From: Chryseobacterium sediminis
GTDB lineage: Bacteria; Bacteroidota; Bacteroidia; Flavobacteriales; Weeksellaceae
Direction: 5' to 3'
NCBI RefSeq assembly: GCF_008386505.1
Contig: NZ_VUNZ01000001.1
Span: forward strand, 434,001 to 498,000
DNA: 64,000 nucleotides
A program made the position numbers and the translations under genes. A model generated the notes under the pieces. That model was given only the letters and a program-made list of their open reading frames with translations. It made no database searches and had not been told where the DNA came from. Each line of letters opens with the position of its first letter. Within the stretch, counting starts at the first letter, position 1. Positions 8,912-18,335 of the stretch are shown here, piece after piece.

Positions 8912-9904
8912 ATGGAAACGAGCAACTTACACGAAGTACTTCGTTCCGTTTATGAGGAAATGATGCCGATGTGCGCTGATATGGCGGCAGTAGCCAAAGG
9001 TGTTGCGGGATTGGGAGCTTTATTCTATGTAGCACTAAAAGTCTGGCAGTCATTGAGCCGTGTAGAACCTATTGATTTGTTTCCCATGCTGAGACCTTTT
9101 GCCATAGGCATATGCATTATGTTTTTTTCGACATTGGTTTTAGGAAGTCTTAATGGGGTAATGAGTCCGATTGTTAAGGGAAGCCACTCAATGCTGGAAA
9201 ATCAAGTGTTGGATATGAATGAACTGCAGCAGAAAAAGGATCTTTTAGAACGAGAAGCGATGCTCAGGAATCCGGAGATGGCTTACCTTATTTCAAATGA
9301 AGAATTTGATAAAAAGCTGGAAGAGCTAGGATGGTCGCCATCGGATTTGGTCACGATGTCCGGAATGTATATTGAACGAGAAATGTTTGCCATCAAAAAA
9401 GATATCAGAGATGGTTTCCGGGAGTTTCTTGAAATATTGTTTCAATCGGCAGCCTTGGTTATTGATACGATAAGGACATTCTTTCTGATAGTGCTTTCAA
9501 TCTTGGGACCAGTAGCATTCGCGATTTCAGTTTGGGATGGATTTCAGACCACTTTAAGTCAATGGCTGACAAGATATATCAGTGTTTACCTATGGCTGCC
9601 TGTTGCTGATATTTTCAGTGCCATTCTTGCCAAGATACAAACCTTGATCTTGGAACGGGATATCGAAATGCTCGCAGATCCAACCTTTATTCCTGATACC
9701 TCAAATACCGTTTACATCATCTATATGGTGATTGGGATCATAGGTTATTTTACGGTGCCAACGGTGACTGGTTGGGTAATTCAGGCTGGAGGAGCAGGCA
9801 ATTTCATACGTAATGTAAATCAAACTGCCACGAAATCAGGCAATGTTGCAGGAGCAGCAGTAGGTTCAGCAACAGGAAATATTTCGGGAAGATTATTAAA
9901 ATAA
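8912..9904 (+). CDS. traJ: TraJ, VirB6-like polytopic membrane protein
   Basis: 330 residues with several membrane segments, including AAVAKGVAGLGALFYVALKVW, MLRPFAIGICIMFFSTLVLG, TFFLIVLSILGPVAFAISVW and VYIIYMVIGIIGYFTVPTV. The WLTRYISVYLWLPVADIF region is a family hallmark. The C-terminus is glycine and alanine rich (NVAGAAVGSATGNISGRLL). It forms part of the inner-membrane channel. Confidence 0.93.
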   Translation: METSNLHEVLRSVYEEMMPMCADMAAVAKGVAGLGALFYVALKVWQSLSRVEPIDLFPMLRPFAIGICIMFFSTLVLGSLNGVMSPIVKGSHSMLENQVLDMNELQQKKDLLEREAMLRNPEMAYLISNEEFDKKLEELGWSPSDLVTMSGMYIEREMFAIKKDIRDGFREFLEILFQSAALVIDTIRTFFLIVLSILGPVAFAISVWDGFQTTLSQWLTRYISVYLWLPVADIFSAILAKIQTLILERDIEMLADPTFIPDTSNTVYIIYMVIGIIGYFTVPTVTGWVIQAGGAGNFIRNVNQTATKSGNVAGAAVGSATGNISGRLLK

Positions 9905-9918
9905 AAAAATGTAGTGGT

Positions 9919-10542
9919 ATGGAATTTAAAACTTTAAGAAATATTGAGAGCAGCTTCAGGCAGATCCGCTTGTTTACGTTTGTTTTTGCCGTGTTGTGTT
10001 TTGGAGTGGTAGGTGTAGTTGTCTTTAAATCCTATCAGTTTGCCGAGCAGCAGCGTCAGAAAATATATGTCTTGGATAATGGCAAATCTTTAATGGTAGC
10101 GCTATCTCAGGATATGTCGATCAACAGGCCTGTGGAAGCAAGAGAGCATGTGAGACGATTTCATGAATTGTTCTTCACGATAGCACCTGATAAGAATGCT
10201 ATTGAAAGTAATGTCAAAAGGGCTTTCAATTTAGCCGATCAATCTGCATTCAATTACTATAAGGACCTTCAGGAGAAAGGCTACTATAACAGAGTCATTT
10301 CAGGTAATATCCAGCAAAGAGTTGAGGTAGATAGTGTCGTTGCCAACTTTGACAGCTATCCTTATGACGTAAAGACTTATGCAAGACAGTTTATAATCAG
10401 GTCTAGTAACCTTACCATCAGAAATTTAGTTACCAACTGTTCACTGGTTAATTCTGTACGGTCTGACAGCAATCCTCAGGGATTTACCATTGAAAAATTC
10501 AACGTGCTTGAAAATAGAGATGTCGAAACTGTTGAACGCTAA
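9919..10542 (+). CDS. traK: TraK conjugative transfer protein (VirB8-like)
   Basis: 207 residues with a single N-terminal membrane helix (LFTFVFAVLCFGVVGVVVF) and a periplasmic domain containing REHVRRFHELFFTIAPD, as in Bacteroidota TraK. The topology and central position match VirB8, which bridges the inner-membrane and periplasmic parts of the channel. It follows traJ by 14 bp. Confidence 0.93.
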   Translation: MEFKTLRNIESSFRQIRLFTFVFAVLCFGVVGVVVFKSYQFAEQQRQKIYVLDNGKSLMVALSQDMSINRPVEAREHVRRFHELFFTIAPDKNAIESNVKRAFNLADQSAFNYYKDLQEKGYYNRVISGNIQQRVEVDSVVANFDSYPYDVKTYARQFIIRSSNLTIRNLVTNCSLVNSVRSDSNPQGFTIEKFNVLENRDVETVER

Positions 10543-10552
10543 AGGAAAAATA

Positions 10553-10822
10553 ATGAAAAAACTAAGGGATATAATCGAAAATTATGTTGTAAAGGTTGAA
10601 AATCATTGGAAAGTTCTTCCAGTTGAGCGACAAAAATTCCTGACCAAGGTTTTCTTTGGCAGTTATGTTTTGCTGACAATTATTGTCATTATCAGTGTTT
10701 TTATTTCTACAAGTCAAAGGAGTAATATAATGAATATCAATCATATTGATGGTGTTTCTAAGAAAGCTATCGAAAAAGATTCTGAACAGAATGACACAGT
10801 AGAGTCACTCATTAAAAAATAG
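10553..10822 (+). CDS. traL: TraL-like small membrane protein
   Basis: 89 residues from 10553; the longer frame from 10490 overlaps traK. One membrane helix (SYVLLTIIVIISVFIST) lies near residue 40 after a basic N-terminal segment, with a short polar C-tail. Size, topology and position between traK and traM match TraL of Bacteroidota conjugative transposons. The specific function is unknown. Confidence 0.75.
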   Translation: MKKLRDIIENYVVKVENHWKVLPVERQKFLTKVFFGSYVLLTIIVIISVFISTSQRSNIMNINHIDGVSKKAIEKDSEQNDTVESLIKK

Positions 10823-10825
10823 AAT

Positions 10826-12124
10826 ATGAAAGATTCAGAGAAAATCAAAGTGACAGAAAATGATCTCTCACAAAATTCCAAAGGAGTGAGTGACCCTCCC
10901 AAAGCGCCGTGGGAAAGACTGAAGAAGCCTATCATCTATTTTTTGATGGCTGCCGTGTGTGCGTCATGCTTTTACCTCATTTTTAAACTAAAAGCCAACA
11001 ATAGGATTATTGAACAGAGTGGCTTTAATGCAGTCATTCCGCAGGCAAAAGATGGTCAGTTGCAGTCTATTAAGCAAAAGGCTTATGAGCAGCAGTTGTT
11101 AGAGCAAAAGAACGAAGAGAAAAGAAATGCTGTAACCACCTTATCCGATTATTGGAATGACCAAAGCGATTCAAATTCTAATAACAATCCATCAACTGTA
11201 ACGACTGGAAGGAGTATTCTTCAGCAATCTGATCAGAATGCAGTGAACAGTTATCGAAATGCACAGCAAACCTTAAGCTCATTTTACAGTCGGGATGATC
11301 ATGAAGTCAATAATCTGAGGAAAGAAATTTCAAGATTAAAGAATGAAGCCATGCAGAACAATGCTGCTTCTGTAGGTCTTGGAATGAACGATCAATTAGA
11401 ACTGATGGAAAAATCATATCAGATGGCAGCCAAGTATCTTCCAACGACTTCAAAACAGGAAGAGGCAGTACCAAAACAACAGGAGGAAAAGCCAACTGAA
11501 AATAAGATAAAGCTGACACTGGCAAGACCATCATATTCGACTATTGTTTCTTCATTATATAGACAGCAATCGGATAGTGCCTTTATTGCAGGTTTGAATC
11601 AGAATAGATTTTATGATAGTCAAAATGATTCAGAGAATTTAGTTCAAGCAAAAAACGCAATAAGAGGTGTGGTCTATGAAACTAAGGCTTTGGTCAACGA
11701 AAGCATAGTATCCATAAGGCTTTCTGAAGCGATGCAACTCGGGCGAACTGAAATTCCATCGGGGAGTTTGCTGATTGCCACAAGTAAATTTCAGGGAGGA
11801 CGACTTCAGTTAAAAATATCTTCCATTCAATATCAAGGTAATGTTTATTCTGTAGAAATCAATGTTTATGACAATGACGGACAATTGGGTTTATATGTTC
11901 CGTATTCACCGGAGCAGAGTGCCGTAAACGATATTGTAGCCAATATGAGCCAGACTTCAGGTACTAATATTATGATGACCCAATCAGCAGGACAACAGAT
12001 TGCAGCTGATCTGGGCAGGGGAGTCGTACAGGGATTGTCGGGCTATTTTCAAAAAAGAGTCAGACAATTGAAAGTAACTGTAAAAGCGGGCCATCAGGTA
12101 TTACTCTTACCCAAAAATAACTAA
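10826..12124 (+). CDS. traM: TraM, VirB10-like transfer protein
   Basis: 432 residues. A short cytoplasmic region is followed by a membrane helix (IIYFLMAAVCASCFYLIFKL, about residues 34-53), a long glutamine and asparagine rich linker (about 70-240), and a C-terminal domain with the VYETKALVNESIVSIRLSE and ASKFQGGRLQLKI-like region typical of the TraM family. VirB10-like proteins span the periplasm and transmit energy to the outer-membrane pore. It is 3 bp from traL. Confidence 0.93.
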   Translation: MKDSEKIKVTENDLSQNSKGVSDPPKAPWERLKKPIIYFLMAAVCASCFYLIFKLKANNRIIEQSGFNAVIPQAKDGQLQSIKQKAYEQQLLEQKNEEKRNAVTTLSDYWNDQSDSNSNNNPSTVTTGRSILQQSDQNAVNSYRNAQQTLSSFYSRDDHEVNNLRKEISRLKNEAMQNNAASVGLGMNDQLELMEKSYQMAAKYLPTTSKQEEAVPKQQEEKPTENKIKLTLARPSYSTIVSSLYRQQSDSAFIAGLNQNRFYDSQNDSENLVQAKNAIRGVVYETKALVNESIVSIRLSEAMQLGRTEIPSGSLLIATSKFQGGRLQLKISSIQYQGNVYSVEINVYDNDGQLGLYVPYSPEQSAVNDIVANMSQTSGTNIMMTQSAGQQIAADLGRGVVQGLSGYFQKRVRQLKVTVKAGHQVLLLPKNN

Positions 12125-12139
12125 TCAAAAAATTAAAAA

Positions 12140-13042
12140 ATGAATACACAAAAGAGCCATTATATTCTCATTATGCTATTACTTCTGTTGGCAAGCAAAA
12201 TATTTGGTCAGGATTCTGTGACAACTTATATTTTCTTGGAACAGGGAAAATTGGAACCTTTCAAAATGCAGGTCACCTACAGTAAAACGAGCCACGTGAT
12301 TTTTCCATCACCTATACGATATGTTGATCTGGGGAGTGAACTGTTAGTTGCCAATAAGGCAGAGCCTATCGGAAATGTTCTCCGGATTAAATCGGTTGTG
12401 AGAGATTTTGAAGAGGAAACCAATTTTTCGGTCATTACTGAAGATGGAAAATTTTACAATTTTGATGTGTCTTACAGTTCTTATCCAGAAATACTCAGCT
12501 ATGATTTATTAAAGCTTCAAAGGGGTATTGAACGGCAATATACTACTGATGTATTATTTGAGGACCTTAAAGGTAGCTCAACTACTCTGACTGGGCTTAT
12601 TATGGAAAATCTCTACGAGAAAAGCAACAGAACTACTAAACATATTGTTTCAAAAAGTTACGGAATTGAGTTTTCAGTCAGGGCACTCCACGTTAATGAA
12701 AGCAAATTTTATTTCACATTGCAAATTGAGAATCAAAGTAATGTGGCGTATAGTATTGAATGGGTCAACTTTAAAATTGTTGACAAGAAGAATTTAAAAC
12801 GAACCGTTGTTCAGGATAGGGTATTAGAAAAGGTACGTACCTATTTCCCGCAAATGACAGCAGTTGATCATTCAAACATAAAAGGTGTTTTCCTGCTGGA
12901 TCAGTTTACTCTTTTAAAAGATCAGGTGTTGGAAATTGAAATTCTGGAGAAGAACGGGGGAAGACATCAGAAGGTACAGCTTGAAAATTCAGATCTGATT
13001 CGTGCAAGATTGATAAACAGTTTAACAATAAAAACGAAGTAA
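12140..13042 (+). CDS. traN: TraN, VirB9-like transfer protein
   Basis: 300 residues with a clear signal peptide (YILIMLLLLLASKIFGQ). The sequence is beta rich and has the family segments TKTSHVIFPSPIRYVDLGS and ALHVNESKFYFTLQIENQSN. It should form the periplasmic/outer-membrane ring with TraM and TraO. It lies 15 bp after traM and 1 bp before traO. Confidence 0.93.
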   Translation: MNTQKSHYILIMLLLLLASKIFGQDSVTTYIFLEQGKLEPFKMQVTYSKTSHVIFPSPIRYVDLGSELLVANKAEPIGNVLRIKSVVRDFEEETNFSVITEDGKFYNFDVSYSSYPEILSYDLLKLQRGIERQYTTDVLFEDLKGSSTTLTGLIMENLYEKSNRTTKHIVSKSYGIEFSVRALHVNESKFYFTLQIENQSNVAYSIEWVNFKIVDKKNLKRTVVQDRVLEKVRTYFPQMTAVDHSNIKGVFLLDQFTLLKDQVLEIEILEKNGGRHQKVQLENSDLIRARLINSLTIKTK

Positions 13043-13043
13043 G

Positions 13044-13604
13044 ATGAACAAAATATTTTTAGCAGTCATCTTAACGATTGCATTGAACAGCAAAACATTT
13101 GCTCAACAAATGATCCCTGGACAAACAGGTGTTGAATTTTCTTATTCAGTATTTCCAAAATCTCCTGAAAAGCAAAATTATGCGCTAAGTGCGGGGCTTG
13201 TTTCTTACCTAAGGAATGGTAATTACTTTTTTGCATTGGCAGAATATAGCATAAAGTATTATGAATACACCAACTATAATATTCCGATAGATACTTTCCT
13301 CCTGGGCGATGGTTACAGTTTTTATATATGGGGAGACTTCATGCGCAGTGTCAATCTTAATCTTGGAATCGGAGCTCTTGCAGGTTATGAACGGCTTAAT
13401 AGAGGTAATGAATTGCTATATGACGGTTCATTGTTAACAGCAACAGATAACTTTATTTATGGAGCAAATGGTAAGCTTTCCTTTGAAAGTTATCTGACGG
13501 ATCACTTTGTTTTTTTGGTCAACGGGCAACTTCGGTTTTTGAAAAATAGTCAAATGGCTCAGTTTCAATCTCTGTTCGGGGTTGGAATAAGATATAATTT
13601 TTAA
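13044..13604 (+). CDS. traO: TraO outer-membrane conjugative transfer protein
   Basis: 186 residues with a signal peptide (IFLAVILTIALNSKTFAQQ). The rest has alternating hydrophobic residues and a terminal aromatic (GIRYNF), as in outer-membrane beta-barrel proteins. Position between traN and the DUF3872 gene matches TraO. The member completes the envelope-spanning pore. Confidence 0.88.
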   Translation: MNKIFLAVILTIALNSKTFAQQMIPGQTGVEFSYSVFPKSPEKQNYALSAGLVSYLRNGNYFFALAEYSIKYYEYTNYNIPIDTFLLGDGYSFYIWGDFMRSVNLNLGIGALAGYERLNRGNELLYDGSLLTATDNFIYGANGKLSFESYLTDHFVFLVNGQLRFLKNSQMAQFQSLFGVGIRYNF

Positions 13605-13614
13605 AATATTTAAA

Positions 13615-14082
13615 ATGAAAAATATAATTAATAATAAAAAAGGAATACACTTTAAATTTTTCATCATAGCAGTTATGGTCGGATTACTTGTACAATCATG
13701 TGAAAAAGATGATTTAGAAATTCAACAAAATTTTCCTTTTGAGGTAGAAGTGATGCCTGTTCAGAAATACGTTGCTAAAGGTGAAACTGTAGAAATCAGA
13801 TGTCGTATTATTCCAAATGGAAATTATACAGGAACCACTTATTCAATACGATATTTTCAGTACGAAGGGCAGGGAAGTCTTCGTTTATTTAACGATCCAT
13901 CTTTTGTTCCTAATGATTTCTATCCGTTAACTGAAAAGGAATTCAGGTTGTATTATACTTCTAAATCTACAGTTTCCCAAAGTTTTGATATTTGGATTTC
14001 AGATAATGTGGATAATAAACAAATGTTCAGTTTCCAATTTAATCCTCAAAGTGAGGGACTTTATAAAAAAGCTATCATTTAA
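13615..14082 (+). CDS. traQ: TraQ-like DUF3872 lipoprotein
   Basis: 155 residues with a signal peptide ending in a lipobox-like LVQSC site, so it is probably lipid-anchored in the envelope. The mature part contains the Ig-like DUF3872 pattern (FPFEVEVMPVQKYVAKGETVEIRCRI). It is the last tra gene; a primase-like traP between traO and traQ, seen in CTnDOT, is absent here. A strong terminator follows 5 bp after its stop. Confidence 0.85.
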   Translation: MKNIINNKKGIHFKFFIIAVMVGLLVQSCEKDDLEIQQNFPFEVEVMPVQKYVAKGETVEIRCRIIPNGNYTGTTYSIRYFQYEGQGSLRLFNDPSFVPNDFYPLTEKEFRLYYTSKSTVSQSFDIWISDNVDNKQMFSFQFNPQSEGLYKKAII

Positions 14083-14087
14083 ATTTC

Positions 14088-14120
14088 AGGCTATTTCATC
14101 AGAAATAGCCTTTTGCTTTT
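14088..14120 (+). terminator. Intrinsic terminator of the tra operon
   Basis: A 10-bp perfect stem (AGGCTATTTC 14088-14097, GAAATAGCCT 14102-14111) has a four-base loop (ATCA) and a T-rich tail. It lies just after traQ. Confidence 0.88.
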
Positions 14121-14155
14121 AAAATAGTAGGTTATAAATAATAACCTACTATTTT
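14121..14155. repeat. Perfect 15-bp inverted repeat
   Basis: AAAATAGTAGGTTAT (14121-14135) and its exact complement (14141-14155) flank a five-base loop. It begins directly after the tra terminator. It reads T-rich on both strands and may be a second, bidirectional terminator, or a protein-binding site. Confidence 0.7.
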
Positions 14156-14270
14156 AACTGTAATCTTTTTGAGAAAATTCATATAAGCTATTTTTTTTCA
14201 ATAGGGTTACTCATAATTTGCGAAAAGACGTTCCCGCTCAAAGAAGGAATTGTTTTTTCGCCGAATTGAT

Positions 14271-14299
14271 ATAAGCGACAATTCATTATTGTCGCTTAT
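14271..14299. repeat. Perfect 12-bp inverted repeat near radC end
   Basis: ATAAGCGACAAT (14271-14282) and ATTGTCGCTTAT (14288-14299) surround a five-base loop (TCATT). It lies 24 bp past the radC stop on the minus strand. No strong T tract follows on either strand, so simple termination is not certain. The interval 14156-14270 holds no gene. Confidence 0.65.
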
Positions 14300-14322
14300 G
14301 TTAGGTAGTGATAATTTTTGAT

Positions 14323-14766
14323 TCAAAAATGCCCTTCATCAGCAAATGACAAGTAATCAGTTGAGGTCAAAATACAATGATCCAGCAATTTAATATTTAA
14401 AAATTCTGAGGCATTTTTAATATTCTGAGTAATTTTTTGATCTTCCGCTGAAGGTTTTAAATTTCCTGACGGGTGATTATGTGCTAAGATTATGGCAGAT
14501 GCATTGCATAATAGCGCGGCCTGCATAATAATTCTTACATCGACTATTGTTGAAGAAATACCTGATTCAGATATTTTCTTTATCCCTAAAACTTTGTTTG
14601 CCTGATTTAAATACAAAGCAAAAAATGATTCCCTATAATCTATTTCATCAATATCAAAGTATTGACGGAATACATCAACAGCATCACGTGAACAGCTTAT
14701 TAATTTCTCTGAATTACCTTTTCGTGAATAACTTAATTTTATTTCATTGACAATATTAAAATCCAT
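14323..14766 (-). CDS. radC: RadC-like JAB domain protein
   Basis: 147 residues of the MPN/JAB metalloprotease fold as found in RadC. The metal-binding signature is intact (HNHPSG, then Ser and Asp in KPSAEDQ, about residues 95-110). The N-terminal helix-hairpin-helix region of chromosomal RadC is missing, which is usual for the short versions carried by Bacteroidota mobile elements. The substrate is unknown and a role in DNA repair is not proven. It is transcribed towards the tra operon. Confidence 0.88.
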   Translation of the reverse strand: MDFNIVNEIKLSYSRKGNSEKLISCSRDAVDVFRQYFDIDEIDYRESFFALYLNQANKVLGIKKISESGISSTIVDVRIIMQAALLCNASAIILAHNHPSGNLKPSAEDQKITQNIKNASEFLNIKLLDHCILTSTDYLSFADEGHF

Positions 14767-15284
14767 GTGATTGCTCTTGTACGGCAGAGACTTGAATTTC
14801 CCGTACTTATATTTGTGATTTGTTCTTATCTTTTATCCTTCTTTGTCCCTACAAACCTTTTAGGGTTTGTTTAATATTTTTCAAAAGAAAAACCGGAAAA
14901 AAGAAAGCAGATATGAAGTGCTGACAATGAAAAAAGCCAAAAGGAAACGGAATAATTGGAGGGTACCTTCAGGGAGGAAGCCGTTTATGCCGTAGTCTTT
15001 TGGCTGCATAAGCGATGGCTGGCAACAATAGCTTAGCTGCCTTTTTACCGGTTATTTTTGGAAATGTTAGAACTTTCAATAAAAATCCAGTAGGATTAAT
15101 GAATATAAAGTCTTATTATAAAACTAAGGTGTTGCAATATAAGATCTAAGGTGGGAGTTATTTGGACATGATTTACAATCACTAAGTATAAGTGATTAGC
15201 TATGTAGTTTTTTCAGCACAATCAAATTTTACTGATTTTCCAATATAATCTGAAAGGCTTAGCTTTGTTATATACTTGTTTTAT
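14767..15284. other. Intergenic region with long nested inverted repeats
   Basis: No gene is visible. At 14935-15005 two nested stems occur: AGCCAAAAG (14935-14943) with CTTTTGGCT (14997-15005), and AAACGG (14945-14950) with CCGTTT (14981-14986). This could be a structured RNA or a transfer-related DNA site. A GC-richer patch of about 100 bp around it stands out from the AT-rich flanks. Confidence 0.4.
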
Positions 15285-16280
15285 TTAGCTGAGGTTATCC
15301 AGTTCAAGTTTTAATCGATCTGCTTCGATAAGCTGCTTTAATTCTTTCTCATCGGGGAGATATGTTCTGTATTTACTTGCGAACAATTTTTCATTTTCAG
15401 ACATAACAGAATATTTTACCACTGTTTCATCTTTTTCCGTACATAGAATGATGCCAATAGTTGGATTGTCATCATCACCTTTTTTAAGATCATTATACAT
15501 TCTAACGTACATATCCATCTGCCCAATAGCTTCGTGCGTTAATTTATGTGTTTTTAAATCGACAAGTACGAAACACTTAAGATAGTAATTATAAAAGACA
15601 AGATCTATAAAGAAGTCGGAGGTATCGGTAACAATGTGCTGTTGCCTTGCAACAAATGCAAAACCTTTCCCTAACTCCATCAGGAATTGTTGAAGGTGAG
15701 AGATGAGTGCTGATTCTATTTGAGTTTCTGTTTGTGAGGTATCATTTGGTAATCCTAGAAATTCAAATATGTATGGATCTTTTATGAAAGATGAAACTTC
15801 TTTCCCATCATTATTCTCTGGAAATTTTAATAATCTGCCCAAGTACTGGCTGTCAATATTTCGTTGCAATGTTCTGGTATTCCAATTTCCTTCAATGGAA
15901 TGATCAATATACTGAATTCTATGATTCGGGTTATCAATTCTGCTTATAATCCTGTAATGAGTCCAACTCAATTCGGTACGCACTGCGTTCCAAATTGGGA
16001 AAGAGCTAAAGAATGCCCTCATATTGCTCAGGTTCCTTTCATTGAACCCCTTGCCGAACTCAAGAGATAGTTGGTTTGCTAAATTTTTAAGTAAATATTT
16101 TCCATAGCCAGCACGTTTTTCACCATTTTGCTCATCCTGGACAATGAGTTTACCTATTTCCCAGTACATCTTTAACAATATGGTGTTAGTAGTTCTGTAA
16201 AGGCTTGATTTTGAATCTGCAATAATTTTAGCAATTGAATGATAAAGTTCTTGCTTTGGCTCCAGGTGCTGTTCTTTCAT
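15285..16280 (-). CDS. YhcG-like PDDEXK nuclease domain protein (DUF1016)
   Basis: 331 residues. The N-terminal DUF1016 helical region (MYWEIGKLIVQDEQNGEKRAGYG, LSWTHYRIISRI) is followed by a PD-(D/E)XK-like C-terminal domain with DFFIDLVFYN and VLVDLKTHKLT (about residues 220-250). Such proteins are common on mobile elements and are linked to DNA restriction or repair, but the activity here is inferred. A TACATTTG -7-like element (16293-16286) ends only 6 bp before the ATG, so the transcript may be almost leaderless. Confidence 0.85.
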   Translation of the reverse strand: MKEQHLEPKQELYHSIAKIIADSKSSLYRTTNTILLKMYWEIGKLIVQDEQNGEKRAGYGKYLLKNLANQLSLEFGKGFNERNLSNMRAFFSSFPIWNAVRTELSWTHYRIISRIDNPNHRIQYIDHSIEGNWNTRTLQRNIDSQYLGRLLKFPENNDGKEVSSFIKDPYIFEFLGLPNDTSQTETQIESALISHLQQFLMELGKGFAFVARQQHIVTDTSDFFIDLVFYNYYLKCFVLVDLKTHKLTHEAIGQMDMYVRMYNDLKKGDDDNPTIGIILCTEKDETVVKYSVMSENEKLFASKYRTYLPDEKELKQLIEADRLKLELDNLS

Positions 16281-16494
16281 AGTCTCAAATGTACAAAAAT
16301 TAGATGTTTTGGATAAAAAAAACTGTAGTCAATTAAATGTAACAGACTGCCATCAAATACATTTTGAAGACACTTGGAAACTTTCAAGTATAGGAAAATA
16401 AGTCATTTACTGCCAAACAGATGCTTTTACTTTCATAACGATACCTTCTCTAAATTATGTATTCAATTTTATGTTCCAAAACAAAAGTGTGAAT

Positions 16495-16668
16495 ATGGAA
16501 AAATTACAAATAAGTACAATGACAACTGAAGAAACAATTGAGCTTCTTAAAACTGATGGTGTGTACGTTACTGTGGAGGAAGCGAAAAATATTTTAGTAT
16601 TTTTATATTTAATTGCCGGTCTTGTAACTAGTGAAAAATTCAATTTTGAAATAATACTAGTCGATTAA
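16495..16668 (+). CDS. Small conserved protein next to the recombinase
   Basis: 57 residues from the internal ATG at 16495 (MEKLQIST...). The pattern of an acidic helix with VTVEEAKNIL followed by a hydrophobic helix resembles small genes I recall beside recombinases in Bacteroidota mobile elements. Databases often give them a misleading PTS-like name. I see no evidence of sugar transport. It is transcribed towards the serine recombinase, 95 bp upstream. The function is unknown. Confidence 0.6.
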   Translation: MEKLQISTMTTEETIELLKTDGVYVTVEEAKNILVFLYLIAGLVTSEKFNFEIILVD

Positions 16669-16763
16669 CTTCTTTAATAAATCTTGTTTTTACTATTAAG
16701 TTGATTACAAACCTTGTAAATACTTTTCGATATCTTTAGGTGAAAATTTTTAAACTAATTATT

Positions 16764-18335
16764 ATGAGTAATGTTGCTTTATATATTCGTGTATCAACTG
16801 ATGAGCAGGCAGATAGAGGTTACTCTCAACGTGATCAGGAAGAACGCTTAAAAAGGTATTGTGAAACTAATAATCTTAAAATTGATAATCTTATTTTTGA
16901 AGATCATTCAGCAAAAAATTTTAATCGTCCAGGATGGAATGAGCTCTTAATTTATCTAAAGAAAAAAAAATCTAAGATTGATAAAGTTTTATTTACTAAA
17001 TGGGATCGCTTTAGCAGGAATGCAGGTGACGCATATCAAATGATAAGTATCCTTAAAAAACTGGGAGTAGAAGTCCAGGCTATAGAACAGCCATTGGATC
17101 TTTTCATACCAGAAAATAAAATGATGTTAGCCATCTATCTTGCTGCACCAGAAGTAGAGAATGACAGAAGAGCACTGAATACATTTTATGGTATGCGAAG
17201 AGCTCAAAAGGAAGGAAGATGGATGGCTAGTGCTCCTTTCGGATACATTAACAAAATTACTGAGGATGGCAAATATAAGTTTATTGAGCCTAAAGAACCT
17301 GAAGCTTCAATAATACGTTATTTATTCAATGAAATAGCAAAAGGAATTGAGGCTCCTGAAACTATACGACGACAGCTTTCAGAAAAGGGAGTAAAAATTT
17401 TGAGTAATCAAGCTTTTCATGTTGCGATAAGAAATCCAGTGTATTGTGGTAAAATATTTATAAAGAAATACCGGGATGAAGAAGCTCACTATGTAAAATC
17501 TTTACATGCTCCTCTTATAAGTGAGACACTATTTTATAAAGTTCAGCTCATTTTAGAAGGTAATAAAAGAAAAACCCGAAAGTATATAAAATTTAGTTCT
17601 GCGGATGTTTTTCCATTGAGAGGTTTTTTGATTTGTCCGAAATGTGGAAAAAATTTAACTGCCAGCGGTTCAAAGGGAAGTCAGAAAGTATATTATTACT
17701 ATCATTGTAAATCATCTTGTGGATTTAGGCAAAGTGCTGAACTTACCAATAATCTTTTTGTAGAGGAATTAAAGAAATATGAGTTTCTTCCTTCAGTTCA
17801 AAAAATCTTACAAAATATTCTACTAACAGCCTATAAAAAGTATAATAACAAAACTGGCGATAGAAGAAAAAGAATAATTTCTGAAATAGAAACTTACAAT
17901 GCTAAGATAGCTTTTGCACGAGAAAAATTATTAGCGGAAAAAATTGAAGATGACGATTACATGATTATTAAAGCACAGTCTAAACAAAAAATTGAAATTC
18001 TTGAAAATGAACTTCATTCTTGTTTAGTTGCGACTCGTAAACCAGAAAAAGTTGATGATCGCTTAAACAAGGCTCTATCAGTAATATCTAACTTATCATT
18101 ATTATACCAATCAAGTAGTGTAGAAGCAAAAAGAAAAATAATTAGTTCGATATATCCGGAAAATCTTGAATTTACAGGAATTGAATATCGAACTACCAGA
18201 GTAAACTCTGTATTAAGAAGTATATCTCTTGTAACCAGTAGATTAGGTGATGTAAATAATAAAAAAAATGATAAGAAAACAGCTTATCCCTGTCTGGTAG
18301 CCCCACCAAGGATCGAACTTGGATCTAAAGTTTAG
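16764..18335 (+). CDS. Large serine recombinase (integrase)
   Basis: 523 residues from the ATG at 16764, where the resolvase domain begins (ALYIRVSTDEQ, catalytic Ser11). The recombinase domain follows (MRRAQKEGRWMASAPFGYINK), then a zinc ribbon (CPKCG with a CKSSCGFR partner) and a coiled-coil stretch (about residues 360-440), the classic large serine integrase layout. It should catalyse integration and excision of the conjugative element or of the prophage. The last 13 or so codons run into tRNA-Arg on the opposite strand, so the integrated form probably borrows its C-terminal tail from the target site. Confidence 0.93.
   Translation: MSNVALYIRVSTDEQADRGYSQRDQEERLKRYCETNNLKIDNLIFEDHSAKNFNRPGWNELLIYLKKKKSKIDKVLFTKWDRFSRNAGDAYQMISILKKLGVEVQAIEQPLDLFIPENKMMLAIYLAAPEVENDRRALNTFYGMRRAQKEGRWMASAPFGYINKITEDGKYKFIEPKEPEASIIRYLFNEIAKGIEAPETIRRQLSEKGVKILSNQAFHVAIRNPVYCGKIFIKKYRDEEAHYVKSLHAPLISETLFYKVQLILEGNKRKTRKYIKFSSADVFPLRGFLICPKCGKNLTASGSKGSQKVYYYYHCKSSCGFRQSAELTNNLFVEELKKYEFLPSVQKILQNILLTAYKKYNNKTGDRRKRIISEIETYNAKIAFAREKLLAEKIEDDDYMIIKAQSKQKIEILENELHSCLVATRKPEKVDDRLNKALSVISNLSLLYQSSSVEAKRKIISSIYPENLEFTGIEYRTTRVNSVLRSISLVTSRLGDVNNKKNDKKTAYPCLVAPPRIELGSKV

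Noticed and set aside
13605..14322. A traP-like primase gene or its remnant
   Set aside because: No reading frame or fragment of one is present between traO and the DUF3872 gene or after it.
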